Virus record (IMG/VR): IMGVR_UViG_3300037247_000411
Location: 1-47,932 of that record
Source: a virus
Direction: 5' to 3' (one strand)
DNA: 47,932 bases
Notes under the pieces: model-generated
The model's input: the letters and a program-made list of their open reading frames with translations, nothing else
What the model was told of the DNA's origin: nothing
The model's database searches: none
Position numbers and translations under genes: made by a program
Shown: positions 9,465 to 17,885 of the stretch, in pieces
Position numbering within the stretch: position 1 is the first letter of the stretch
Layout: each line of letters opens with the position of its first letter

Positions 9465-9911
9465 TTATACCTCTAATCTTATAAAAGTTGTTTTAATGTT
9501 AGCACCTGCTTTCTTAGCAAGTGAAACTACATTTGGTATGTCAGAAAATGCAGATATATATGAACACCCTTTAGAGTGTGCATACGTCCTTATTGTCTTC
9601 AAGGCATCTGACCAATCTTCCATAGTTATTATTGCCTTAGGCATAGCTGTAAGAGTATATATTAATAATGACTTCTCATTTGTAAGTTCATCCTCTACTA
9701 TATGTGTGGTAGCAAATGCGCTCATGTTCTGGTTGTCCGAATTTCGACCAAGCAGAACCCAACAGTCAAGCGTTTCTACCATAATCGCTTCAAGGATAGA
9801 TGTCATCGTAGTCACGTTACCACCAAGTGCAGGTGGTATTGATTTAGCTATAAGAGGTGCAAACACCTCCCAGCTCTTAGCTACGTCTTCAGGATAAATC
9901 TTGTTTAACAA
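9465..9911 (-). CDS. GNAT-fold-like protein of the internal virion cluster
   Basis: A 148-residue protein whose layout resembles a GNAT fold: an early helix pair, a central beta pair (CWVLLGR; AFATTHIVEDEL), a helix (ALKTIRTYAHSKGCSYISAF) and a closing KKAGANIKTTFIRLEV typical of the last GNAT helix and strand. A GNAT-like gene beside the tail and internal virion genes is a familiar podovirus arrangement. An acetyl-CoA pyrophosphate-binding loop is not obvious, so it may be structural. It overlaps the upstream tail gene by 23 nt and contains palindromic element copy 2 in its reading frame. Confidence 0.5.
   Translation of the reverse strand: MLNKIYPEDVAKSWEVFAPLIAKSIPPALGGNVTTMTSILEAIMVETLDCWVLLGRNSDNQNMSAFATTHIVEDELTNEKSLLIYTLTAMPKAIITMEDWSDALKTIRTYAHSKGCSYISAFSDIPNVVSLAKKAGANIKTTFIRLEV
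9726..9758. repeat. 33-bp palindromic element, copy 2 (inside a gene)
   Basis: The core is GTTGTCCGAA, T, TTCGACCAAG, with outer arms GTTCT and AGAAC that pair exactly. It keeps the 33-bp size and centre of the other copies but lies within the GNAT-like coding sequence rather than at a gene boundary. Its outer arms (GTTCTG/CAGAAC) are a variant shared with one arm of copy 3. Confidence 0.7.
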
Positions 9912-11475
9912 TGTTCAAGCCCCTTACATATCTCATGTCTATAGGTTTCCACCTAATTAAAATATAGTCTTGGTTAACATACCAATCAGTTTCATCAACA
10001 AATGGTACTTTAACCACAATTCTAACATCAAGCCCAGAGACTGGTAGTACAGCAACACCCTCCGGATTTGTTCGTACAAATTTGCTCCTAGTATAATCAT
10101 CACTCTTGTCATGCCTATAGTCAATAGCAACATATGCAACATCTTTAGTGTCGACTGCTACTTCTATAAGCTGTACCATCTTTTTAGCTCTATACCCAAA
10201 GTCAAGTGCATCAGTTGTTACAATAAAGTCTCCCCTATTAGCACCAGCTACATCTTCAGCTACACCAATAAGACTTCCCTCAAACATAAATAATGATGTA
10301 ACACATTCCCTTATCTGACCAAGCCCATCAGCCGTTAGTATGAAGCTGTCAACTCCATTACTTATATAAAAGTCATCAAGGTATGGATTGTACTGTACAA
10401 CAAGGTCTGTGTCTACAATACTACTAATATACTCCTTAAAGCCAAGTTTAACAGCTTCAAGCTCAGGAGTAATCTTCCATATATCACCCATTGTAGAGAC
10501 AAAGATATGACCACCATCTCCTCCACCGGCAGACAACCTTGAGAACGTACCAAAGTTAGCTATTTCCTTATAGCCATAAGTTGATATTGGGTCTCGTTCA
10601 AGCGTCAGCGCACCTATACCTTCAGAACCATATAGGATAATATTCTTACCCATAGGAAGCGTTTGGTATACAGCTCCTTGCCAATGTACCGGTAGGAAAC
10701 CTCCGTCATTCTTTTCAAGCATATCAAATAGCATAGGTGACTCATCTTCATTATAGGAGCTTTCATCATCAGTAACACCAAGACGCATAATATCCGAGAA
10801 GAATAAGGATAGTGCATCTCCTCCACCAACCTGACCCCACCAGACAAAGTTATTCTTTACGTTATCTCTTAGATTGCTTGGTAGATTATCAGTTATCTCT
10901 TCATAATTATCTATCCAGTCAGACCAAAAGTCATCCCAATCATTCTTCCAGAATGTAGTAGGGTCGAACCCACCCATAACGTGCCTACCTCTATGAGTAC
11001 ATCCACATTCAATATCTACATCATCTATAACAAAAGCCTTGTTGCTGTCTGTACCTGTAAACTCTTCATACTTACTTTCAAATACTATACAACTACCATT
11101 AAATAAGAACCAAGCCTGTTCTCCATAATCCACAAAGTTCCAAGCACCTCCGGCAGTTATAGCCTTAGGAGTACCTACAGAATAAGCGTCATATGTGGTA
11201 ATCTGTGTATATGTCCAATCAGCATTTACAATATATATAGTGGTCTCGAAACACAACAGTATAAAGTCTCTACCCTTAAACATTTGAGGGAAGGGATAGT
11301 CTATACTTGGTGTTGGGTCTAAAGGTTGTAATATCCTTTCATAAAGGTGCATACCTGCTTTACGAGGCACAGCATTTTGTGCTTGATACAGAAAGTCATT
11401 GTTTCTTACAAATCTACTTTCAGGTCTCAAGCCCTTTATATAAGGTTTAGCAATCGTTAAACTATATTCCTTCAT
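9889..11475 (-). CDS. Tail tube / stabilisation protein (T7 gp12-like position)
   Basis: A 528-residue, beta-rich protein. Its opening (SLTIAKPYIKGLRPESRF, then a segment ending QAQNAVPRKAG) resembles the N-terminus of podovirus tail-hub or stabilisation proteins that bind their own genome-specific adaptor. The rest alternates short strands and Gly/Asp turns, consistent with a beta-propeller-like body. It lies one small gene downstream of the head-tail adaptor. I infer a tail nozzle or tube role comparable to T7 gp12. It overlaps both neighbours by 4 and 23 nt. Confidence 0.6.
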   Translation of the reverse strand: MKEYSLTIAKPYIKGLRPESRFVRNNDFLYQAQNAVPRKAGMHLYERILQPLDPTPSIDYPFPQMFKGRDFILLCFETTIYIVNADWTYTQITTYDAYSVGTPKAITAGGAWNFVDYGEQAWFLFNGSCIVFESKYEEFTGTDSNKAFVIDDVDIECGCTHRGRHVMGGFDPTTFWKNDWDDFWSDWIDNYEEITDNLPSNLRDNVKNNFVWWGQVGGGDALSLFFSDIMRLGVTDDESSYNEDESPMLFDMLEKNDGGFLPVHWQGAVYQTLPMGKNIILYGSEGIGALTLERDPISTYGYKEIANFGTFSRLSAGGGDGGHIFVSTMGDIWKITPELEAVKLGFKEYISSIVDTDLVVQYNPYLDDFYISNGVDSFILTADGLGQIRECVTSLFMFEGSLIGVAEDVAGANRGDFIVTTDALDFGYRAKKMVQLIEVAVDTKDVAYVAIDYRHDKSDDYTRSKFVRTNPEGVAVLPVSGLDVRIVVKVPFVDETDWYVNQDYILIRWKPIDMRYVRGLNIVKQDLS

Positions 11476-11891
11476 TCCTCATCAACCTTTATTTTTACTA
11501 TAAACTTCTTATCATAAATAGGAAGTATAGCTATTGAAACAAACGCACTAGTTGCAAGCTCCTCCTTGTTATTATCACTTGTAAGAGTAACCTTAACAAT
11601 ATCACCTTTCTCAACCTTTAAGTCAAAACCATTACCTACAAGGAGGTCATTAACGTGCATATCTACCTTGACTTCCTTAACAGGGTTTCTCATCTTTGTT
11701 TCAATATTAAGAATGACACCAGTTATAGGTATTACTACTTCAAGAAGTAGACAAGGATTAGTGACCTCGTAGCTTTCACCATGAACAACATAAGGCGTTA
11801 ACATTGATATATGTTTTACCTTTATATTATCTCTAGCCCTAATTCTATTATCTCTATTAAATCTTGTGCGTTTTCCTCTTCCTGTAGCCAT
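11472..11891 (-). CDS. Small beta-rich tail/neck protein
   Basis: A 139-residue protein with an Arg-rich start (MATGRGKRTRFNRDNRIRAR) followed by alternating beta strands, including CLLLEVVIPITGVILNIETK, compatible with a beta-sandwich. It lies between adaptor and tail-tube genes and shares bases with both, so it is probably a neck or tail component. I do not recognise the family. Confidence 0.55.
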   Translation of the reverse strand: MATGRGKRTRFNRDNRIRARDNIKVKHISMLTPYVVHGESYEVTNPCLLLEVVIPITGVILNIETKMRNPVKEVKVDMHVNDLLVGNGFDLKVEKGDIVKVTLTSDNNKEELATSAFVSIAILPIYDKKFIVKIKVDEE

Positions 11892-12655
11892 TAGTTTTCC
11901 TCATCCATTTGGTTTCTACCACTTATCTCCTCTTCAACAAGGTCATGGTCAAGACCCATTAGATACTTGTCTATAATCCCCAATCTATCCTTAACACCTG
12001 CTGTATTTCTATAAGTCTCTTCTATAACCATGTTAGTAGCTGCTATAAGAACCTCAGGAAACTGTGTTGTCCAAAAGTTTCTGTCACCATCAATAGTAAG
12101 GGGGTCTGACATAAACTGACCAAGTACCTCGATAGTATATGCACCACTTGAAGGAGGCATCCACATAATACCGGTATGCTTATAATGTCCTTCATCCTGG
12201 TCGCTAAAGATAATATCCTCTCCACCATGTGTAAACTGAGCAGTATAGTTTGCAGATGTTAGCGCCTTCTGCTCTGGTGCAAGTCCAGTAACCACCCTTG
12301 CAAAGTAAACAGGTAAACCGTTACTAATGCCAGATACAGCTCCAGGATAATTCTCTTTTATATAACCTAAAGATTTCTTAGTAAGTTGCCATCCTGTAGT
12401 AGCATCTCTCATCCATACTTCCTTAACGGCAAGTAGTCTTTCGATAGCTACAAAGTAGTCCCCTGCAATTATATCTTTCTTAAGCCACTTATAACTTTTC
12501 GGAGATAGTTGGTAACTATCAAGGAATCGAGAACCAGCATTGATATAATAGTCAAGACCATTGTCTGTCCAATCAGCATTAACAAGGTCATACCTACCAT
12601 CCTGCTCTGCTATCTTCTGTCTAAGCTGTATTAGCGTTAGATTATCATTGGGCAT
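11891..12655 (-). CDS. Head-to-tail adaptor protein
   Basis: A 254-residue protein resembling phage adaptor proteins of the P22 gp4 / T7 gp11 functional group. It begins NLTLIQLRQKIAEQDGRYDL, has a short helical domain ending in NAGSRFLDSYQ, and a C-terminal helical bundle around FPEVLIAATNMVIEETYRNT. These flank a beta insertion (residues 120-190). Such proteins bind below the portal ring and receive the tail tube. The location between capsid and tail genes agrees. Start and stop overlap neighbours by one base each. Confidence 0.65.
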   Translation of the reverse strand: MPNDNLTLIQLRQKIAEQDGRYDLVNADWTDNGLDYYINAGSRFLDSYQLSPKSYKWLKKDIIAGDYFVAIERLLAVKEVWMRDATTGWQLTKKSLGYIKENYPGAVSGISNGLPVYFARVVTGLAPEQKALTSANYTAQFTHGGEDIIFSDQDEGHYKHTGIMWMPPSSGAYTIEVLGQFMSDPLTIDGDRNFWTTQFPEVLIAATNMVIEETYRNTAGVKDRLGIIDKYLMGLDHDLVEEEISGRNQMDEEN

Positions 12656-12882
12656 TATAGTAAGTCCACTACATCCATGTTGATAGTAACATTAATTAAT
12701 CTTCCTTTATAATCACTATCATATTCATTTTTCTTTTTCTTATCATCCTTCCTATCAAGATTTAAGTGTCTTATAAAGGTATCATACTTTTTCTCAAACG
12801 CCTGAAACAGCTCAAGAACTTCTAGCTCTATAACTACTTGAGCCTTTTTTATTTCAGTAACTGTAACTTTTTTCTTAGCCAT
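12655..12882 (-). CDS. Small hypothetical protein between capsid and adaptor genes
   Basis: A 75-residue charged protein beginning MAKKKVTVTEIKKAQVVIEL, with a Lys/Asp-rich middle and a beta-like end (RLINVTINMDVVDLL). I choose ATG 12882 because a GGAAT ribosome site precedes it; an in-frame extension to 12921 would run through palindromic element copy 3. The gene is separated from the capsid gene by a hairpin and that element, so it may start a separate expression unit. Confidence 0.65.
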   Translation of the reverse strand: MAKKKVTVTEIKKAQVVIELEVLELFQAFEKKYDTFIRHLNLDRKDDKKKKNEYDSDYKGRLINVTINMDVVDLL

Positions 12883-12895
12883 AATAATTCCATTT

Positions 12896-12928
12896 AGCCT
12901 GGTTGTACGAATTTCGGACAATCAGAAC
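12896..12928. repeat. 33-bp palindromic element, copy 3
   Basis: The core is GTTGTACGAA, T, TTCGGACAAT. The outer arms are AGCCT and AGAAC, which do not pair fully. It lies 13 nt upstream of the leftward start codon at 12882 and downstream of the capsid gene hairpin. Confidence 0.75.
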
Positions 12929-12948
12929 ATTAAAAATTAGACTCAAGC

Positions 12949-12981
12949 ATTAGACAGGACTTATACAATGTCCTGCCTAAT
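12949..12981 (-). terminator. Hairpin after the major capsid gene
   Basis: On the leftward strand a 12-bp stem (ATTAGGCAGGAC pairing with GTCCTGTCTAAT, one G-U) encloses a 9-nt loop. A TTTTT run appears only about 9 nt further on, so it may be a terminator, a partial terminator or a 3'-end-protecting structure for the abundant capsid mRNA. It lies 25 nt after the capsid stop codon. Confidence 0.65.
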
Positions 12982-13006
12982 ACTTAAATCTATGTTTCAA
13001 ACTATA

Positions 13007-14296
13007 CTACGACAGTCCGTTATCAAAGCCAAAACCAGATAACAAACCATGACCTCGAGCCTCATGAAGTTCTAGAGACCACTCAGTCAGGAACTCTTCA
13101 TCCGTCGCATCCTTACCAACGTGTCCGCCTTTGCGTTCACTATCGTCTGCCTTGAAGAATGTATCATCAATATATCGGTAGATTAGGTTAGGCATATCAA
13201 GTATAAACATGATATTGGTTGTTGTTGCCTCTCGGCTAAACAACGGATGTGTCTTTAAAGGTAATATCCCGAAGGGAGTTACCCAATCAACAACCGCAAT
13301 ACCGTACTCTTTCTGACGGGCTTTAAGCGTAAAGTTACCACTATTCTTAGCAAGCTTGTTAATTGCTGAGAGTACTCCTGAACCACAAACCCCTACCTTA
13401 TCTTGAGTACCATATTTATACAACTGCTCTAGTTGGTCATCAACCCATTCTTCTCCACTTGTTAACCAGCTATCGCCACTAAAATCAGTGTTATATCTGT
13501 AATCATCTATGTTGTCAGAAGCATACTTAGAGATAAAGGAGCGTACCCCATCCATTGAGCGTTCAGGCTTTCCATTTTCTCCGATGCTTTCGCTTTTCAC
13601 AGACCAGAAGAACTGGTTCTCCATTTCAATACCATGAATCTCAAGGGCTTCCCTTTTTGATTCTTTGTATTGGTCAACCGTTCTTAACTTGGTCTTACGA
13701 GCTGTACGAGTGATAGACAGTGGTGTTCTTGCAATCGCATGTAAGTTGTTATACTTAACAGGATTGTAAGAAATAGCGTCAGGCATAAATCCACCTTCTG
13801 GATTTATGTTACCAATTATCAAAATGCGGTCAGCATCTGATAAGTCCTTAGTCGCTCCATTATCATCATCTTCTAACAGCTTTACTGTTATACGAGAATC
13901 TGAACCATTTCGTAGAGACTCTAATACTTTCGCATTAACGTCTACATCAATATAGTCAGAATCACGTAAGGCAACCTGATGTCCTTTGCGGATATGCTCT
14001 GCTGTTGCAAGTGCAACCTTAACGAACAATATATCATCTTCCACTCCGCCTGTAGTGTATGAACTAGTCATAGCAGCATCTGTGAAAATGTCCGTTATTG
14101 TTCCTGCTTGAGCAGCAAGGTCTTTAGTCCACCAGTTTATTGATGGGTCTTTAGACTCTTCTTTTTTACCCTTAGACATAATACCTGTAATAGGCATCAT
14201 TCCATTAGGGTAAAGGTAAAGCATAAGCTGCCTATAGTCTTCAGGGCGCTGGTCTGTTTCCCAGTCTCCAGTGCCTCTCATTCCTAAAAATGGCAT
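13007..14296 (-). CDS. Major capsid protein
   Basis: A 429-residue protein that builds the icosahedral shell. Its character fits HK97-fold capsid proteins of the SU10-like group: an N-terminal arm, a segment DLAAQAGTITDIFTDAAMTS, SITRTARKTK, and a C-terminal domain ending in IMFILDMPNLIYRYIDDTFF with a hydrophilic tail. Its codon use is richer in G and C than its neighbours, as often seen for the most expressed gene. It follows scaffold and decoration genes and is followed by a strong hairpin. A short AT-rich leader with a GGAAA ribosome site precedes the ATG. Confidence 0.8.
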   Translation of the reverse strand: MPFLGMRGTGDWETDQRPEDYRQLMLYLYPNGMMPITGIMSKGKKEESKDPSINWWTKDLAAQAGTITDIFTDAAMTSSYTTGGVEDDILFVKVALATAEHIRKGHQVALRDSDYIDVDVNAKVLESLRNGSDSRITVKLLEDDDNGATKDLSDADRILIIGNINPEGGFMPDAISYNPVKYNNLHAIARTPLSITRTARKTKLRTVDQYKESKREALEIHGIEMENQFFWSVKSESIGENGKPERSMDGVRSFISKYASDNIDDYRYNTDFSGDSWLTSGEEWVDDQLEQLYKYGTQDKVGVCGSGVLSAINKLAKNSGNFTLKARQKEYGIAVVDWVTPFGILPLKTHPLFSREATTTNIMFILDMPNLIYRYIDDTFFKADDSERKGGHVGKDATDEEFLTEWSLELHEARGHGLLSGFGFDNGLS

Positions 14297-14338
14297 ATTA
14301 CTTTTCCTTTTAGTTAGTTAATTAAATTAGTTAATACT

Positions 14339-14677
14339 CTATCTGTTGTCAAAGATAAGAGCCCAAGTATATCCATCACTTAGGAGGATTACATGCTCAG
14401 CTGCTAGGTCAAGTACAACATCACTAAGACCAGCGTCTCCATCTAAATCCTCGACAGTAATATCCTTAGCTGCATCTCTGCTAACCATAGTAATAGAGTA
14501 GAGTTGTCCAGCCGCCTCAACAACACTCGGAAGTGTTATTGTAAAGGCTGCGCCACCAGAAGTGGTTTTAGCCCTAACTACTTGTTCTCCTAAACTAAGA
14601 GACAAAGCAGCTTCTGGTAATACCGTCTTCTGTTTTACCTCGTCTAAATTAAAACGAGTTATTTTGTCATTAAACAT
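14339..14677 (-). CDS. Capsid decoration-like protein
   Basis: A 112-residue beta-rich protein. Segments FTITLPSVVEAAGQLYSITM and AEHVILLSDGYTWALIFDNR match the pattern of small decoration or capsid-associated beta proteins found directly before the capsid gene in many phages. Decoration function is inferred from that pattern and from its place between scaffold and capsid. Confidence 0.6.
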   Translation of the reverse strand: MFNDKITRFNLDEVKQKTVLPEAALSLSLGEQVVRAKTTSGGAAFTITLPSVVEAAGQLYSITMVSRDAAKDITVEDLDGDAGLSDVVLDLAAEHVILLSDGYTWALIFDNR

Positions 14678-14690
14678 ATGGTTTTTCCTC

Positions 14691-15671
14691 TCAATCCATT
14701 AGTGTATCAATGTCCTGTTGAATAGGAGTACGCTTATCATCCTTATTACCTTTGCGTCTCCTCTTTGTTCTAGTCTTATCCGGAAGAGCTGGTTTCTTTT
14801 TCGTTCTTTTATCTTCAACTTTCCTTGCTTGCTCCTTTATTCCAAGACCCTTCCTCGATGCCGAGGCTAGGTTCTCAAAAATCTTTGTTTCATCCCAATC
14901 AGGATGTTTAGATGCTAACTGACCGGCTGTAAAACTAACATAAGGTTTATGTTTCAGCAAGTCTTCATTATCAGTATAAAAAGCGTCAACGAGGTTATCA
15001 AACATCCTCTGTCTTTTTATCTGCTTACCTACAACCAATGGTGTAGCTCTAAGTGAACCTTGAATAGCAGCATTTATGATACTTGTACCAAATTCGTTAA
15101 GCATCTCAGCAGTTAAAACACCTTCACTTTTATCAAGCACTTCCTGAGATATTAAATCATAGGTCTTACCTTTCTTAACCGGCTTCTTCTCAGGTTCTTC
15201 TTCTTCCTCATCTTCATCTTTATCATCAGTATCTTTACCCTTCTTGTAAGTACCTTCTCTAATATTAGCTATAATATCAGCTAGTGCAGAATGCTCTTTA
15301 GGTTTCTTCTTTGTCTTTTTAGCATCTTTCTTTTTCTTATCATCATCTTCTTCGTCTTCTTCCTCATCTTCATCATCATCTTCTCCTTCCTCGTCATCAT
15401 CTTCGTCAGCATCTTCATCTTCATCCCCATCTTCTTCATCATCATCGTCTTCGTCTTCATCAGTATCCTCGTCCTCGTCTTTATCATCTACATCAGTATC
15501 TAGGTCTTTATCATCATCTTTCTTTTTATCATCAGTGTCCTTCTTTTTATCATCAGTATCAGTATCATCTTCATCAGCCTTCTTAATATCTGCTGCTTTT
15601 GCAGGAGTATAGTTTTCCAACATATCCTCCACACCTGCTTTGGTTGATTCTTCTACATTTTCTTTTGCCAT
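14691..15671 (-). CDS. Putative scaffold protein, extreme acidic domain
   Basis: A 326-residue protein. Residues about 28-125 are almost entirely Asp, Glu and Lys, encoded by GAT/GAA/GAC repeats; residues 130-270 are mixed helix; and the last 50 residues are strongly basic (KKPALPDKTRTKRRRKGNKD). Scaffold proteins of podoviruses are acidic, helical and encoded between portal and capsid genes, with a basic C-terminal capsid-binding segment, which this matches. The acidic run is unusually long and may change length by repeat slippage. Confidence 0.65.
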   Translation of the reverse strand: MAKENVEESTKAGVEDMLENYTPAKAADIKKADEDDTDTDDKKKDTDDKKKDDDKDLDTDVDDKDEDEDTDEDEDDDDEEDGDEDEDADEDDDEEGEDDDEDEEEDEEDDDKKKKDAKKTKKKPKEHSALADIIANIREGTYKKGKDTDDKDEDEEEEEPEKKPVKKGKTYDLISQEVLDKSEGVLTAEMLNEFGTSIINAAIQGSLRATPLVVGKQIKRQRMFDNLVDAFYTDNEDLLKHKPYVSFTAGQLASKHPDWDETKIFENLASASRKGLGIKEQARKVEDKRTKKKPALPDKTRTKRRRKGNKDDKRTPIQQDIDTLMD

Positions 15672-15674
15672 AAC

Positions 15675-15950
15675 TTAGCTCCTTTTACTTTCATCTTTTT
15701 CTTCTTCTTCAATGGGTAAATCAGTTTCCTCAGTAAATCTATCAGGTAAACTGAGGAAGAAATCTATCTCACTTAGTTCACCCTGTACTCTTTTCATATC
15801 ATATACACTTTCAGTTGCTAAAAGTTCTTGCGTTAGAATAACTTTCCTTTCAGTATATAATTGAACTATAGCTCTCCATACATTGTTTACTTCGAGACTC
15901 TTTAATTCACCCTTTGTAACAGTTATTTCCTTCTTTATTTCTTTAGCCAT
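15675..15950 (-). CDS. Hypothetical protein between portal and scaffold
   Basis: A 91-residue protein with a Lys/Glu-rich start (MAKEIKKEITVTKGELKSLE), two likely helices and an acidic end. It shares the gap-free spacing of the head-gene cluster, so a head assembly role is possible. I do not recognise it. Confidence 0.6.
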   Translation of the reverse strand: MAKEIKKEITVTKGELKSLEVNNVWRAIVQLYTERKVILTQELLATESVYDMKRVQGELSEIDFFLSLPDRFTEETDLPIEEEEKDESKRS

Positions 15951-15960
15951 TAACCTGCTC

Positions 15961-17871
15961 CTATTTCGGAACCTTCTTAAGGTTACCTTTCTTTACTTCT
16001 TTTTCTACATCTTCATCAGATTTAATCTCTGGTCTTACTCTAGCATTAGACCTGATAAAATCATCTACATTTTTAGCTCCCATTTGGAAAGCTATATGTT
16101 TAAAAATTCTTACTATGTCAAACTCTGCAGCAAGCTCTGGACTTGTTCCAAACACTTGCCAAAGCTGTGTCCAAGCCTTTACGTCCTCACTTCCAGGAGT
16201 ACTTCCATCATAAGGAACAATATCAAAGTTTATAAGTACATCTTCTGGAAGTACATTTATACTATTTGCCTTCCATCCATATTGTTTCTCAAGAGTCTCC
16301 TTAAGAGTTCCTGTAAGCTTAACCCAAGTTTCTTCTTCCATAAACTGTTGAGTTTGGAAAGCAATTATATAGGCAAGGTCTTGCATACTCTGCATACCAA
16401 CTATCTTAGCAGCTTTACCAAGTCTGTTAAGAACACCACGACTAATACCGCTTACTTCAGTTGCACTAATTCTTTCACCTGCTCTCATAGGAGTACCCTC
16501 TGACATATCACTTGTTGCACTAACCTTATGTACTATGTCCATAAGAGCTCCTGCGTCTTTCATATGACCCTGAGTTACATCTAAAACATCTAATTGTTTG
16601 ACAAGGTTCTCAACTCCTCTACCCCAATAGCTCCGTCTTGTTCGTATAATCTTACCAGCTCTCGGAGACAGTAAATCATTCATATTAATAAGTGAAGGGT
16701 CAACAATAAGCATGTCGTTTATTGCTTTCCTTACATTAGCTATATGACTACTAAACAACCAATCTACAGATTCCTGCATACCCTGTATAAGCTCAAGCTT
16801 AGATATTGGGTCAAATGAGTAACCATCATACTCAGGAGCACAGACTACTCCAGGAAACTTATTATGATTAAGGTTAGCTGGTCGTGCCTCATGAACTACA
16901 GTATCAGCGCCTACAGTAAACTTCCACTTTTCTAACTTTTCACTTTTTCCTAATTGCCAATCATCACTAGCTGGTACAAGGTCTACAAACATATGTATAA
17001 GGTCAACCGGAGAAGTAACATCCCAATTCTTTCTTGTTGTCTCACGTCTCTTACTGCCTTTAGCTGTTTCAATTTTACCAATAATGCTTGAGTAACCAAC
17101 AGTCATCTCCTTAAGATATTCCATATTAAACAGGTTTTCATTAAATTCTTCATCGTTTAGTAAAGCTTGATAACTAGCCGTTTCAAGCCAACCTTGATAC
17201 TCACCTCTATTAGGTTCATGTATTGGATAGTTTATATCAGGCAAATAGTAATAAGGGTCTACATTAACAAGTTCATTACCTTCAAACAATACGACTTCTT
17301 CTACATCTAGGCTAGCTTCAGTACCTAAAAACTTTCTACCTATACGACTAAATATATTTTTCTCTTTAACTATATGCCTTAGTCCTCTTTCTACTAACCA
17401 ACGTGGGAACAGGATACCGAACCCCTTAGAAAAGGCATCTCTCCATTGTGTATGTAGATTAAGTCCCATCTTACTTTTCATTACCTGTGCTTGTACTACA
17501 TGCTCTAAGAGTCCAGCTTTAATAGCGTCCTCTGGAGACCTTCCTTCATACTTAAATACTGTACCATTAAGAAAAGTTGCTACAAAATGCGTCAGTAACG
17601 TCTCGAGCGTAGCGTAAGATATTGGTATAACTATTGGTGCTGTCTTATTAAGGTCTTTCCACTTTTTATCTTCCTCAGGTCTTATAAAGACATTCAACGA
17701 ATTTTCTATAATATTCCAGTTAGCATGTTTCTTACTAATCTCACCATAGGATTCTTTAGCTCTAGCCATAACATTCTTAATAATTCTATCATGTAACTCA
17801 GAGCCAGGTCTTAGGTCAAGCCCTTTCGGGTAACTATATCCTAAGTCTAAACTAAGTGTATTAATTGCCAT
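15961..17871 (-). CDS. Portal (head-tail connector) protein
   Basis: A 636-residue protein directly after the large terminase. Length, order and sequence character fit podovirus portal proteins: an N-terminal helical region (HANWNIIENSLNVFIRPEED), the segment PISYATLETLLTHFVATFLN, a central beta wing with charged loops, a long helix near residues 370-400 (PISKLELIQGMQESVDWLF), and the T-E-V-S-G-I-S-R-G-V-L-N region near 465. The ring of portals forms the DNA entry channel and binds terminase and adaptor. No frameshift is seen. Confidence 0.8.
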   Translation of the reverse strand: MAINTLSLDLGYSYPKGLDLRPGSELHDRIIKNVMARAKESYGEISKKHANWNIIENSLNVFIRPEEDKKWKDLNKTAPIVIPISYATLETLLTHFVATFLNGTVFKYEGRSPEDAIKAGLLEHVVQAQVMKSKMGLNLHTQWRDAFSKGFGILFPRWLVERGLRHIVKEKNIFSRIGRKFLGTEASLDVEEVVLFEGNELVNVDPYYYLPDINYPIHEPNRGEYQGWLETASYQALLNDEEFNENLFNMEYLKEMTVGYSSIIGKIETAKGSKRRETTRKNWDVTSPVDLIHMFVDLVPASDDWQLGKSEKLEKWKFTVGADTVVHEARPANLNHNKFPGVVCAPEYDGYSFDPISKLELIQGMQESVDWLFSSHIANVRKAINDMLIVDPSLINMNDLLSPRAGKIIRTRRSYWGRGVENLVKQLDVLDVTQGHMKDAGALMDIVHKVSATSDMSEGTPMRAGERISATEVSGISRGVLNRLGKAAKIVGMQSMQDLAYIIAFQTQQFMEEETWVKLTGTLKETLEKQYGWKANSINVLPEDVLINFDIVPYDGSTPGSEDVKAWTQLWQVFGTSPELAAEFDIVRIFKHIAFQMGAKNVDDFIRSNARVRPEIKSDEDVEKEVKKGNLKKVPK

Positions 17872-17885
17872 ATTTTTCCTATATC

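Noticed and set aside
10060-10090. TTCGTACAAA resembling half of the 33-bp element
   Set aside because: Lies in coding sequence, lacks the outer arms and the fixed 33-bp frame.
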